64,000 nucleotides of DNA, taken from NCBI RefSeq assembly GCF_963677075.1, contig NZ_OY781873.1, positions 3,187,715 to 3,251,714 of the forward strand, read 5' to 3'. The notes under the pieces were generated by a model that was not told the DNA's origin, did no database searches, and worked only from the letters and a program-made list of their open reading frames with translations. Source of the DNA: an uncultured Sphaerochaeta sp. GTDB lineage: Bacteria; Spirochaetota; Spirochaetia; Sphaerochaetales; Sphaerochaetaceae. A program made the position numbers and the translations under genes. Each line of letters opens with the position of its first letter. Positions within the stretch are counted from its first letter, which is position 1. Shown here piece after piece: positions 55,878-64,000 of this stretch.

Positions 55878-56664
55878 TTGACTTGAGTTCGACTTCTATG
55901 ATCAGTAGGGTATTTGGTTCAATGGTTTCCGTCCCCTCCTTCCCATAGGCAAGATCGGGATGTATCCAGAAACGGTACTTTGCACCTTCCTGCATCAACT
56001 TAACTCCTTCAATAAACCCTGGAACCATGATAGCTTCCAGCAGGAAGGTGGAACTCTGTTCCCGTTCATAGGAGCTGTCAATGATTTTTCCGTTCAACAG
56101 CATAATCTGGTAATCGACTTCTACAATGCTGTCTTCTGTAGGGCGGTCCCCATCCCCTTCTACAAGCACTTCATACTGCAGTCCTGAATCGGTCACCTTC
56201 ACGGACTCCCTTTGCCTGTTGGTCTCCAGGAAGTCCTCTGCAACTTCCATATTGGCAGCTGAAATGGCGTTCATCTCCTCTTGGGCAATCTGCAGGAGTT
56301 TGGTTTGCACCTCATAGAGGGTTTGGGACATCTCTTCCTGGGTGTAGAACCCCTGAGACCTATCAGCATCAAGGATTCCCTTTGCAAAATAGGAGGCTTC
56401 CAAGTCACTGAAACCCTTCTGCTGTACCATTGAGGAGTAGAGAAGATAGCCATATGTGTAACTGAATCGATCTTCCAGCGTCGAAGGCTCTTCCAAATCC
56501 CGAATAACATCCGTCTCTTCAACAATCGGTTCAGCTTGTACCACAACTGTCGAAGGAGTTTCCTCCACAGGATTCTGGGAGGATTCAACTGGAGTTTTCG
56601 AACATCCAACCATCAAGAAGAGCAAGAACAAGGGGACGAGGCGCACAGACAAGGTATTCTTCAC
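55861..56664 (-). CDS. FKBP-type peptidyl-prolyl isomerase lipoprotein
   Basis: A 267-residue protein starting with GTG, six bases after GGAAGGA. The lipobox LMVGC is at residues 17-21. A Mip/FklB-like dimerisation helix region lies at about 65-150 (FSYTYGYLLYSSMVQQKG). The FKBP domain follows at 160-265 (VEVDYQIMLLNGKIIDSSYE, MVPGFIEGVKLMQEGAKYRFWI, LAYGKEG). It would help fold exported proteins at the membrane. Confidence 0.9.
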   Translation of the reverse strand: MKNTLSVRLVPLFLLFLMVGCSKTPVESSQNPVEETPSTVVVQAEPIVEETDVIRDLEEPSTLEDRFSYTYGYLLYSSMVQQKGFSDLEASYFAKGILDADRSQGFYTQEEMSQTLYEVQTKLLQIAQEEMNAISAANMEVAEDFLETNRQRESVKVTDSGLQYEVLVEGDGDRPTEDSIVEVDYQIMLLNGKIIDSSYEREQSSTFLLEAIMVPGFIEGVKLMQEGAKYRFWIHPDLAYGKEGTETIEPNTLLIIEVELKSIREGR

Positions 56665-56837
56665 GGCATATCCTTCCGTAACAGCATTATTTCAGGTCTT
56701 CGACCGATGTGTTCTGGATCAACACATAGCAAGCATGCCATACACCCCATTATGACATACGTGAAAAGAAGACCTGTATAAAGGAAACTGTAACCCAGCA
56801 AACCGCATACGTCCAGTGTAAAGTGTCAAAAAGTGTC

Positions 56838-57362
56838 CTATTGGGGGAAAACACTTCCCAATTGTGAATCGATTGCCACGATTACCGGAAACTTCTCCAC
56901 CTCAAGACGCAAGAGCGCCTCTGGTCCCAGATTAGAAAAAGCAACCGTTGTGACAGCTCTGACCGTGGAAGCATAGAGTGCTCCACACCCCCCGAAGGCT
57001 TGCAGATATAACGCCTTGTTTCTCTTGATTGCCGAGGCAACCTCCTTGGAACGTGGCCCCTTGCCGATCATAACCTTGAGACCTTGGTCAAGCAATAACG
57101 GACTGAAAGGGTCCATTCTTGCACTGGTGGTCGGGCCACAGGAACCGATCAGCTTCCCTTCTGGGGCTGGACTTGGCCCCATATAGTATATAGTCTCACC
57201 TTCCAAGGAGATAGGAAGACTCCTTTCCTGCTGCAAAAGTTCGTACAGTCGTTTATGGACCTGGTCACGACCTACGTAGAGAGGACCAGTCAATAAGACC
57301 TGGTCATATGCCTTCAAACTCGCAATATCCTCACTGCTTAGGGGCAACACCAATTCACGCAT
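56838..57362 (-). CDS. class I fumarase/tartrate dehydratase, beta subunit
   Basis: A 174-residue protein matching the C-terminal domain of class I fumarases: LSSEDIASLKAYDQVLLTGPLYVGRDQVHKRL, IYYMGPSPAPEG, SCGPTTSARMDPF, MIGKG and GGCGALYAS. With the alpha subunit it forms an oxygen-sensitive Fe-S hydratase for fumarate/malate, or possibly tartrate. Two adjacent ATGs exist; 57362 gives the better distance from GGAGG. It overlaps the alpha gene by 8 bases. The 173-base gap on its far side has a small inverted repeat (TGTGTT/AACACA, 56708-56726) and the FKBP leader. Confidence 0.88.
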   Translation of the reverse strand: MRELVLPLSSEDIASLKAYDQVLLTGPLYVGRDQVHKRLYELLQQERSLPISLEGETIYYMGPSPAPEGKLIGSCGPTTSARMDPFSPLLLDQGLKVMIGKGPRSKEVASAIKRNKALYLQAFGGCGALYASTVRAVTTVAFSNLGPEALLRLEVEKFPVIVAIDSQLGSVFPQ

Positions 57363-58221
57363 CATTACCCTCCCAAACAATCGTTGCCTTTCTGTCTGCC
57401 CAACAGTTGATGGAAACAGCCAACGGAAGACCGGCAATATGCGTACTCTCGTGGACAATGGCAACATGGAGGGCTGTGATCATGCCACCAAGGCCCCCAC
57501 TGCCAATCCCCAGTCTCTGTAGACGTGCGAGTATTTTTTCTTCCAATTCAGCATACTGCTTCTCGCTGTGGGATTCTCTTACATCGCGTAGCAATGCCCG
57601 CTTGCTTAAATAAGCCGCCCGGTCCATGGAACCACCGAGGCCAACACCGACAAAGATAGGAGGACATGGCTTTCCTCCTGCTGCTGCCACTATTTCCGCA
57701 ACTGCGTTGATAACTTCCTCTTCACCTCCGGTGGGATTAAGCATCCTCACCGAGCTGCAGTTCTCACTACCGAATCCCTTGAGCAATATCTCTATCCTCA
57801 AGCCGCTTCCCTCCACCAGGTTCCACCAGATCACTGGAGGGAGATTATCCTGTGTATTAATCCGCTCAAACACAGGCTCGTCCACCATCGATCGCCGAAA
57901 ATGGGCTTGTTTGACTGCAGTAGTACATCCTTCCAGGATCTCTTCTTCTATCACAGAAAGAGATATCGGGCATTTTTTACCTACATCCACGAATACAAGA
58001 AACATCCCCGTATCCTGACACATGGGAAGTGCCTGTTCCTTAGCCAGTGCAAGATTATCCAGTATTGCGTCCAGGACGGCTAAACTTGATCGGCTACCTA
58101 CTGATGTATCGGCTGCTGCTGATTCAACGGCATGCGCTTCTCGGATTTTCTCCAGAACTCCCTCATCAAGCTCGACTACGGCCTTCTGCAGTTCCTCACT
58201 GATTCTCTGTGCGAGTTTCAT
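57355..58221 (-). CDS. class I fumarase/tartrate dehydratase, alpha subunit
   Basis: A 288-residue protein with the three cysteines that bind the 4Fe-4S cluster: LPMCQDTGM near residue 68, ENCSS near 154 and GKPCPPIF near 187. GVGLGGSMDRAAYLSKRALL is the substrate-binding stretch. Two-gene class I fumarases are common in anaerobes. Its first 26 bases overlap the end of the VanZ gene, and it couples to the beta subunit gene. Confidence 0.9.
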   Translation of the reverse strand: MKLAQRISEELQKAVVELDEGVLEKIREAHAVESAAADTSVGSRSSLAVLDAILDNLALAKEQALPMCQDTGMFLVFVDVGKKCPISLSVIEEEILEGCTTAVKQAHFRRSMVDEPVFERINTQDNLPPVIWWNLVEGSGLRIEILLKGFGSENCSSVRMLNPTGGEEEVINAVAEIVAAAGGKPCPPIFVGVGLGGSMDRAAYLSKRALLRDVRESHSEKQYAELEEKILARLQRLGIGSGGLGGMITALHVAIVHESTHIAGLPLAVSINCWADRKATIVWEGNDA

Positions 58222-58720
58222 CTACTTCATCCTTCCAGTTGGGATCATACAGCCATGGTCTGGTGGCAAAGTAACTACCTACAGCCTTCAGCACCAATAA
58301 GGCAATGGCCAGACCAACCACCAATCCCATGAAATCTGCTGCCAAATCAAGCCACTCACGACTTCGCTCAAACATCGGTTGCAACAGCTCCACAATAATA
58401 CCAAGCAGTGTACCAATTACCAAGGAGACAAGAACAGCACTACCGGACCATGAACTGAGATGGAGCGTTGAGTGGGGAACTGCAACCCGTTTGTGGGGTT
58501 TTCCCGATCCTGGTATCCGTAGGAATGCAAAAAAGAGAGAGAATCCAAGGGCAGCATAGGCTGCCATATGATCTCCCTTGTCGGCAAAGGGAATCCAGGA
58601 AATTTCCGGATAGGACTCCTTAGGCATAAAGGAGAAGATAAGAATCAACGTCACTACAAGAACGGAAAGAATGGTTCCTGTTACACGCACAATCATTTGT
58701 AAGGGAATTCTCTCTCTCAT
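58196..58720 (-). CDS. VanZ-like membrane protein
   Basis: A 174-residue protein with four hydrophobic segments and the VanZ-family features WIPFADKGDHMAAYAALGF near the first loop and GIIVELLQPMFERSREWLDLAAD in the last. The start at 58720 makes an ATGA overlap with the radical SAM stop; longer starts would lie entirely in that gene. Function is unknown; VanZ itself gives low-level teicoplanin resistance. Confidence 0.8.
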   Translation of the reverse strand: MRERIPLQMIVRVTGTILSVLVVTLILIFSFMPKESYPEISWIPFADKGDHMAAYAALGFSLFFAFLRIPGSGKPHKRVAVPHSTLHLSSWSGSAVLVSLVIGTLLGIIVELLQPMFERSREWLDLAADFMGLVVGLAIALLVLKAVGSYFATRPWLYDPNWKDEVDETRTENQ

Positions 58721-59670
58721 ACCAAGTCTCCTTGTACCCAGCCTCTCTCTTCCATCGTGCTCTTCAACTGCTGGAGAAATTGATGCTTGTCGGGAAATGC
58801 ACGTGGAGCGACAAGTCGATATTCGGGAGTTTCGCATACCATACGTTCGATGACAACGGAAGGATTCAGACGTCTCAAGAACCATATACTCTGCTCAACA
58901 TGCCTTCTCAAGGAAGCAGTTCCTACCTCACCCATCTCATACCAATCCTGTAGGCGGGTGCCCTGACAAATATGCAGATTATGGATCTTCACCGCTTCAC
59001 TGCCAGCCTTGTTCACCATGGCTGCAGTTTGGGCAAAATCCTTGCGGCCTTCACCTGGTAAACCGAGTATCACATGAGTACAAACACCAATATCGGCCAT
59101 ATGTAACGAATTTGCTGCAGAAATGTAGGAAAAAACATCATGACCTCTACCAATATCTACAAGGGTCTCATCGCTGCCGCTTTGTAACCCTAGTTCAACC
59201 CACACCTTCTGCACCGAACCCTGATACCTTTTCAGCAAGGTAATTATCTCATCGGTAATACAATCAGGGCGGGTTGAGACGATCAACTCTACAAAAGGTC
59301 CTTCTTCCAATACCAGGTCATAGAGCATCGTAAGGTGATCCAAGGTATCATAGGTATTGGTATAGGCCTGGAAGTAAAGTGAGTAGAGTTCAGCACGGTA
59401 TCTTCGCTTCAAGAAGCGTTTTCCCTGCTCTATCTGCATTTTAATCTTGCTGATTCTCTCTTCAATACTCATATGGGAGATTTCAGCTAGCCTATCCTGA
59501 GGCTTCTGGTAGGCTGCGATGGTGCCTGTCCCATCACAGAAAGCGCATCCACCACTCCCATCCATGTTGCGGTTTGGACAGGAGAAGTGACCATCTACCC
59601 CTATTCGGTACACACGAGCATGGTAGACTTCATGGAGATGGGTGGCATATGATCTGTAGACCTCGCTCAT
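58717..59670 (-). CDS. radical SAM protein, YhcC/TIGR01212 family
   Basis: A 317-residue protein. The cluster motif is atypical in spacing but normal for this family: FSCPNRNMDGSGGCAFC near residues 30-46. Further features are YFQAYTNTYD, STRPDCI, WVELGLQSGSDETL and ICQGTRLQDWYE. The start at 59670 gives MSEVYRSYATHLHEVY; its ATG overlaps the stop of the patatin gene by one base. The reaction is not known. Confidence 0.88.
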   Translation of the reverse strand: MSEVYRSYATHLHEVYHARVYRIGVDGHFSCPNRNMDGSGGCAFCDGTGTIAAYQKPQDRLAEISHMSIEERISKIKMQIEQGKRFLKRRYRAELYSLYFQAYTNTYDTLDHLTMLYDLVLEEGPFVELIVSTRPDCITDEIITLLKRYQGSVQKVWVELGLQSGSDETLVDIGRGHDVFSYISAANSLHMADIGVCTHVILGLPGEGRKDFAQTAAMVNKAGSEAVKIHNLHICQGTRLQDWYEMGEVGTASLRRHVEQSIWFLRRLNPSVVIERMVCETPEYRLVAPRAFPDKHQFLQQLKSTMEERGWVQGDLV

Positions 59671-61886
59671 CAATAGACCCCCACTGAGAAAGAAACCTCT
59701 CCCATGAGGCTTGCTCCCAATGAGGCAACAACCTCCCCTATCGGGGTATCGAGTCCAAGCATCAGTGCCAGTCCCATGTCCCATAGGCTGGAACTGAAAT
59801 ATGCCTCATCAAGAGGGGCCAATCCACTGTAGGGATCATATGCATCATACACAGCTCCATGCAGTGAGAGTTTGCCAAAGGCTGGGTAACCAAGGATTTC
59901 TGTAAGTCGGTGTTGCCAATCCACACCCAGATAGACTATATCACGACGGAGGAAGAGCGGACCATAACTGACCATTTGGTCGATACCTCCCAAATTTGCA
60001 TAGCTCTGGATAAAGGGGAATGGCTCCCTCATCATGGAGAGTTGGGTTGCATAGCTTATGCTGTCACGGTAGGTAATGACAAATGATTGTTTCCATCCCA
60101 ATCGCAGGGAGTGGACCAACCCCTGCTGATACCCAAGCCTACCCAACGCTTCAAGGCGAAAACCCGAGGTAGCGAAGCGAGATGAGAGGTTTCCATAAGA
60201 AACCGTGAGCTCTCCCACTGGATAGGCATAGAATTGCTTGTCATAGGTAGAATCATTTACCGAAACAAGCAGATAGCTCCCCTGAAGAGATGCTCTGCCA
60301 TATTTTCCGAAGTGAAACCGAAAACCAGCATCACTATCAAACATACGATCCAAAGGAGCACTTCGCTTTGCATTGATCATTGCTGAGAGGGTCGTCATCG
60401 CCCCAGCTCCATAACTGGCTTGCACTACTGCATCAATACTCCCTTTGCTTCCACTGAGAAGAGGATAGGAGAAACTGAGAGTCATCCCTGATCGCTGACC
60501 AAGTGTGGCATTGACAGAAAAGGTGAAGTCCTGCTTTTTTCCCAAGCCCCCGAGGGATGCATCCAGATATGCATCTGCACGATACCATACAAATCCAGAG
60601 GGCAATGCAGTAGAGAAGCCGGTATCAGCGTGAAAACCCATACTAATGCTTCTATCCCTTCGCCCAAAACTCCGGGCATATATCATCAGCTTTCCATCAC
60701 TGGACATCTCATAACTGAGGGTGGTCAGATCATAGGCATTCTTGATTTCCCGAAGCTTGAGATTCAACTCAGTTGCAGTTTGTGAATTGAGTCTCCTGCC
60801 CAGAAAATCTGAAAACAGGGAAGATTCAGGAATGGGTGCACCCGGCTTCAAGGAGATGTCCTCTACCTCAATCTGCAGGATCTTGGGGGTAGATAGAAGA
60901 GAATAATAACCACTCCTCTTCACGTCTCTTGGAATGAGGGTGCGAACCTGTGAGAGTGTATCGACAAGCGCATCGAATGCTGCCTCTTCTTTTCGTACAG
61001 CTTCCCACCCTGCCTCGATAATCTGCTCATGTGCTGAGAAATCCAAGGTAAACGTGCTTTTCAGCTTTGGGAGCACAAGCACATCGGCAGAAGGATGTTG
61101 AGCGGTCGCTTTTTCCTGGGTAAGCAATACAACTGTCTGCATTGCCATTGCTGAGAGGCTCTCAAGGTCGGCAGCGTCCTGCATTCCCAAGGCATTCACA
61201 TCGCTTGCGATGACATACTCCGCTCCAAGGCTTCTCGCGAGGTCGATGGGAAGATTGTCTACCACTCCACCATCGATGGCAAGGATACCCTCACCTAGCG
61301 GAAATGGGGTAAAAACGATAGGGATAGAAATACTACTCCTGATTGCTGTAACCAAGGACCCATCGCTATGGACAATTCTCTCTCCTGTGGCGGCATTTGC
61401 AGAGACACAGTAGAATGGAATGGGTAGTTCTGTAAAATCCATGGTATTGGGATATCGTGAAAACAAATACCCTAATAGTTCCAGGATTCGTTGGTCCCCA
61501 ATCAGGGCAGGAGCATTTCCTAGGCCCTGCTCACCAAACCCCAATGAGAAAACTTGGTTATTCTTGTAGGAAAACACTTCATCTTCAATTTCAGCATTTT
61601 CAAGTGGGGGTGTGGAGAAGAGACCAACCATATCATAGGTTTCCAGAAGGTTACGTATTTCCAAGGGAGAATACCCAGCGCTGTAAAGTCCACCTACCAA
61701 CGCTCCCATACTAGTCCCTACTACCATATCGATGGGAATACCTCTCGCTTCCACAGCCTCAAGGACTGCAATGTGAGCCAATCCCCGAGCTCCACCTCCC
61801 GAAAGGACAAGAGCCACCTTCTCTGTGGTAGCCGACAATGGGAGACTCAAGAGCACAAGGAGTGCCAACACCACAATACGTCTCAT
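59670..61886 (-). CDS. patatin-like phospholipase with C-terminal outer-membrane barrel
   Basis: A 738-residue protein. A signal peptide covers residues 1-19. The patatin domain (about 22-300) has the oxyanion loop SGGGARG, nucleophile Ser59 in GTSMG, and Asp of the dyad in IDGGVVDN near 205. After a POTRA-like middle part (about 325-400) the last 330 residues alternate like beta strands and end in an aromatic residue (SFSVGVY), as in PlpD-type autotransported phospholipases. The barrel would sit in the outer membrane. It starts 3 bases after fmt. Confidence 0.88.
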   Translation of the reverse strand: MRRIVVLALLVLLSLPLSATTEKVALVLSGGGARGLAHIAVLEAVEARGIPIDMVVGTSMGALVGGLYSAGYSPLEIRNLLETYDMVGLFSTPPLENAEIEDEVFSYKNNQVFSLGFGEQGLGNAPALIGDQRILELLGYLFSRYPNTMDFTELPIPFYCVSANAATGERIVHSDGSLVTAIRSSISIPIVFTPFPLGEGILAIDGGVVDNLPIDLARSLGAEYVIASDVNALGMQDAADLESLSAMAMQTVVLLTQEKATAQHPSADVLVLPKLKSTFTLDFSAHEQIIEAGWEAVRKEEAAFDALVDTLSQVRTLIPRDVKRSGYYSLLSTPKILQIEVEDISLKPGAPIPESSLFSDFLGRRLNSQTATELNLKLREIKNAYDLTTLSYEMSSDGKLMIYARSFGRRDRSISMGFHADTGFSTALPSGFVWYRADAYLDASLGGLGKKQDFTFSVNATLGQRSGMTLSFSYPLLSGSKGSIDAVVQASYGAGAMTTLSAMINAKRSAPLDRMFDSDAGFRFHFGKYGRASLQGSYLLVSVNDSTYDKQFYAYPVGELTVSYGNLSSRFATSGFRLEALGRLGYQQGLVHSLRLGWKQSFVITYRDSISYATQLSMMREPFPFIQSYANLGGIDQMVSYGPLFLRRDIVYLGVDWQHRLTEILGYPAFGKLSLHGAVYDAYDPYSGLAPLDEAYFSSSLWDMGLALMLGLDTPIGEVVASLGASLMGEVSFSVGVY

Positions 61887-61889
61887 AGA

Positions 61890-62834
61890 TTACCCCAGCT
61901 TGGATCCCAAGAAATCCTGATTACCATTGAGGAAGGACTGCCAATCCATCTCCTTGCGTTTTTCCAGTTGTAGACGAGTTACCCAAAGCAATCCTTCAGA
62001 GGTGGCAATGGCAATTCCCTTTTTCTTCTGTTTTGCAATCACGGTTCCTACAGGAACCTCTGCATCATAGGAATCTTCCCCTATCTCATCTATCGTACCA
62101 TGTACACCTGTTATAAGCAGTGTCTGTCCCTGATAGGTTGTCCGTGCCTTGGGCCAAGGCGTCATTGCCCTGATCTGTGCATGCAATGCCTTCGCTGGAT
62201 TTGAGAAATCCAACTCAGCCATTTCTGGGGTTATCAGTTTCGTATAGGTTGCTTCCCCACTCTGGCGGGAAAATACCGCGGTACCCCGCTGCAATCTGGA
62301 AAGAGCCCTTACAGCAAGATCAGCAGCCCTCTCTGCTACAAACGCAGAGAGACTTTCCGTGGTTTCGTCCCCATTGAGAGGGAATTGTTCAGCAAGCAGC
62401 AAGTCCCCACTATCCATCTCTGATGCTATTCGCTGGATACTGATACCACTCTCACTGGCTTGAGAGAGGATTGCACCTTGTATGGGACTTGGTCCACGTA
62501 ACAAAGGAAGCAATGAGGGATGTATATTCAGTTGCTCATTGGGGAAAAGTCCCAGGAATTTTGGGCCGAACAGTCTTCCATAGGCAAAACAGACAAGCGT
62601 ATCACACTCATAGGTGCTGACAGCCTCACGAGCCTCACGCCCAAGATGATCAAACTGCAACACAGGAAGGCCCAATGCTTCACCAGCCACCTTAACCGGA
62701 GGTGCAACAAGGGCCTTGCCCCTTGCACCCCGCTTGTCGGTGTTGGTAAGTACCGCAGCGATATCATAGTGCTGTGACAAGGCCCGTAATGAGGGAACCG
62801 CAATTTCGGCAGTACCGGCAAAGAGAATCCTCAA
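61890..62834 (-). CDS. fmt: methionyl-tRNA formyltransferase
   Basis: A 314-residue enzyme that formylates initiator Met-tRNA. Seen are MRILFAGTAEIAVPSLRAL, the folate-site NIHPSLLPLLRGPSPIQGAI (catalytic Asn, His), and IASEMDSGDLLLAEQF. The C-terminal tRNA-binding domain begins near 205. Its start overlaps the def stop (ATGA), the usual def-fmt pair in bacteria. Confidence 0.95.
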   Translation of the reverse strand: MRILFAGTAEIAVPSLRALSQHYDIAAVLTNTDKRGARGKALVAPPVKVAGEALGLPVLQFDHLGREAREAVSTYECDTLVCFAYGRLFGPKFLGLFPNEQLNIHPSLLPLLRGPSPIQGAILSQASESGISIQRIASEMDSGDLLLAEQFPLNGDETTESLSAFVAERAADLAVRALSRLQRGTAVFSRQSGEATYTKLITPEMAELDFSNPAKALHAQIRAMTPWPKARTTYQGQTLLITGVHGTIDEIGEDSYDAEVPVGTVIAKQKKKGIAIATSEGLLWVTRLQLEKRKEMDWQSFLNGNQDFLGSKLG

Positions 62835-63337
62835 CGCTTTTTTCTCCTCTGGGATTTGTTACGTTTCTCGTAGGCTTGTACCATCTTCTCGCGTTCCTCA
62901 TCGCTCAAGCGATCAATGAACAAGACCCCGTTGAGATGGTCATTTTCGTGCTGGAGTGCACGAGCAAGCAATCCTTCAGCCTTGACCTGAAATACTTTCC
63001 CCTCCACATCCTGTGCCTGAACAGTCACACGAGCTGGACGTTGTACATCGTGCCAAACCCCTGGTATGGAGAGACATCCTTCCTCATCTGTATCAGTCTC
63101 AATGGAAGTTTCGATGATCTGCGGATTGATATACGCACGTTTCTCTGCTCCACGGATATGGATGACAAACAGACGTTGGTTCACCCCAACCTGGGGAGCT
63201 GCAAGCCCTACACCATCGGCTTCGTCCATGGTGTCGAACATTGCATCGACCAAGATCTTCAACGCGTTATCAAATTTGGTTACTTTCTGGCACTTCTCTT
63301 GTAGTACCTCTTCTCCAAGTGTATATATATCTAACAT
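62831..63337 (-). CDS. def: peptide deformylase
   Basis: A 168-residue metalloenzyme that removes the formyl group from new proteins. The three motifs are GVGLAAPQVG, EGCLSIPG (metal Cys) and QHENDHLNG (metal His pair with catalytic Glu). A basic tail (RNKSQRRKKR) follows. It is directly upstream of fmt. Confidence 0.96.
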   Translation of the reverse strand: MLDIYTLGEEVLQEKCQKVTKFDNALKILVDAMFDTMDEADGVGLAAPQVGVNQRLFVIHIRGAEKRAYINPQIIETSIETDTDEEGCLSIPGVWHDVQRPARVTVQAQDVEGKVFQVKAEGLLARALQHENDHLNGVLFIDRLSDEEREKMVQAYEKRNKSQRRKKR

Positions 63338-63445
63338 AATACCAAACTATACCAACACCTGTTGCAATGGTCAACGTTATCACGAATGCGAGCGATTACC
63401 AAGAATTCCCATAGCTATTGAATGCGGGCTATGAGCAGAGAAGTT

Positions 63446-64000
63446 TTAGAGCAATTGCAAAGGATCAAGATCCACCTCCAGGTAGACTCCCCGAGGTGGG
63501 GTGTAATCAGAGAGAGCCTTTGCTACCAAGTGATGAACCAGGGAAGCCTGGGAGCCTGAAACCAGCAAGTGATAACGCCAGTTTGAAGCAATCTTCTCCA
63601 GAGGACACTCACTGGAACATAACACCTCTGCGCCTCCCCTAACGGTGAGTTGCTCTATATGAGCAGAGAATTTCTGGACCTCTTGCTCTACTCTTTGCTG
63701 ATTTCGACCCCTGAATACCAAGTTGATCAATCGACTGTAGGGAGGAAATCCCGTCTGCTTGCGAATCTCAAGTTCTTGGGTGTAAAAACCCTCCACATCT
63801 GACTGCAGTGCATATTGAATAGCAGGATTCTCTGGATGATAGGTCTGGATAATGACCCTTCCCTGATCATTGTATCGTCCGGCCCTTCCTGAGACCTGAA
63901 CCAAGAGGCTGAACGTCCTCTCCTGGGCACGGAAGTCAGGAATATTCAACCCACTATCTGCAAGTACGATTCCCACCAATTCCACGAGAGGGAAATTGAG
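63446..64000 (-). CDS. priA: primosomal protein N' (PriA helicase), C-terminal part
   Basis: The gene enters from the window edge; the last 184 residues are present. PriA-specific stretches are LNIPDFRAQERTFSLLVQVSGRAGR (helicase motif VI region) and QTGFPPYSRLINLVF. The C-terminal domain ends with GVYLEVDLDPLQLL. PriA restarts stalled replication forks. It stops 108 bases before def and may lead this operon. Confidence 0.93.
   Translation of the reverse strand, partial: LNFPLVELVGIVLADSGLNIPDFRAQERTFSLLVQVSGRAGRYNDQGRVIIQTYHPENPAIQYALQSDVEGFYTQELEIRKQTGFPPYSRLINLVFRGRNQQRVEQEVQKFSAHIEQLTVRGGAEVLCSSECPLEKIASNWRYHLLVSGSQASLVHHLVAKALSDYTPPRGVYLEVDLDPLQLL

Overview
The window looks like a piece of the chromosome of a free-living, carbohydrate-fermenting spirochaete, most probably Sphaerochaeta or a close relative. 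This is an inference from three things: an elongation factor G of the spirochaete/mitochondrial 'SGKTT' type, many sugar-isomerase and sugar-transport genes, and moderate GC. No rRNA, tRNA or CRISPR array was seen. Coding density is very high, and no gene-free stretch exceeds 300 bases apart from the insertion sequence at 46786-47988.

Region 1 (1-9.8 kb, minus strand) is one long operon. It opens with a DeoR-type regulator and runs through E2, E3 and an alpha-beta-fused E1 of a 2-oxoacid dehydrogenase complex, a PHP-domain protein, a short-chain dehydrogenase, a SorE-like zinc dehydrogenase, and the first codons of a gene cut off by the window edge. Its promoter is followed by three repressor-like repeats spaced exactly 11 bp apart.

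Region 2 (9.8-21.7 kb) handles deoxyhexoses. It contains a CUT2 ABC importer with a rhamnose mutarotase, an operon of rhamnose isomerase, class II aldolase and a BASS-type transporter, and a divergent RhaS/RhaR-like AraC activator. A divergent fucI/fucU pair sits under a LacI-type operator. Two copies of a 32-bp AraC-type box mark the importer promoter and the rhaA/activator promoter. No sugar kinase lies in the window unless the clipped gene at base 1 is one.

Region 3 (21.7-37.6 kb) carries a membrane protein, a YiaK-like dehydrogenase, an AddAB helicase-nuclease, a CPBP protease, enolase, a UPF0158-GNAT fusion, a NagB-like protein with altered catalytic residues, and a hexuronate operon uxuA-gntR-uxuB.

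Region 4 (37.6-48.8 kb) is the plastic part. A YitT-family gene is split by an intact 1784-bp insertion sequence with a 7-bp target duplication. LrgAB, a nitroreductase and a membrane-anchored EndoG-type nuclease follow. Then comes a sulfoquinovosidase-type GH31 gene, frameshifted at a short repeat, together with two MalFG-type permeases. A decayed IS1595-family element with an intact 8-bp duplication lies 10 bp upstream of the permease operon, and beyond it is a DUF4867 gene.

Region 5 (48.8-64 kb) is mostly housekeeping: a RecA/KaiC-like ATPase, EF-G, a HIT protein, a small zinc-ribbon protein, a coiled-coil lipoprotein, a HAD phosphatase, an FKBP lipoprotein, and a minus-strand series priA (partial)-def-fmt-patatin/beta-barrel-radical SAM-VanZ-class I fumarase alpha and beta. 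Most junctions from def to the fumarase overlap by a few bases.
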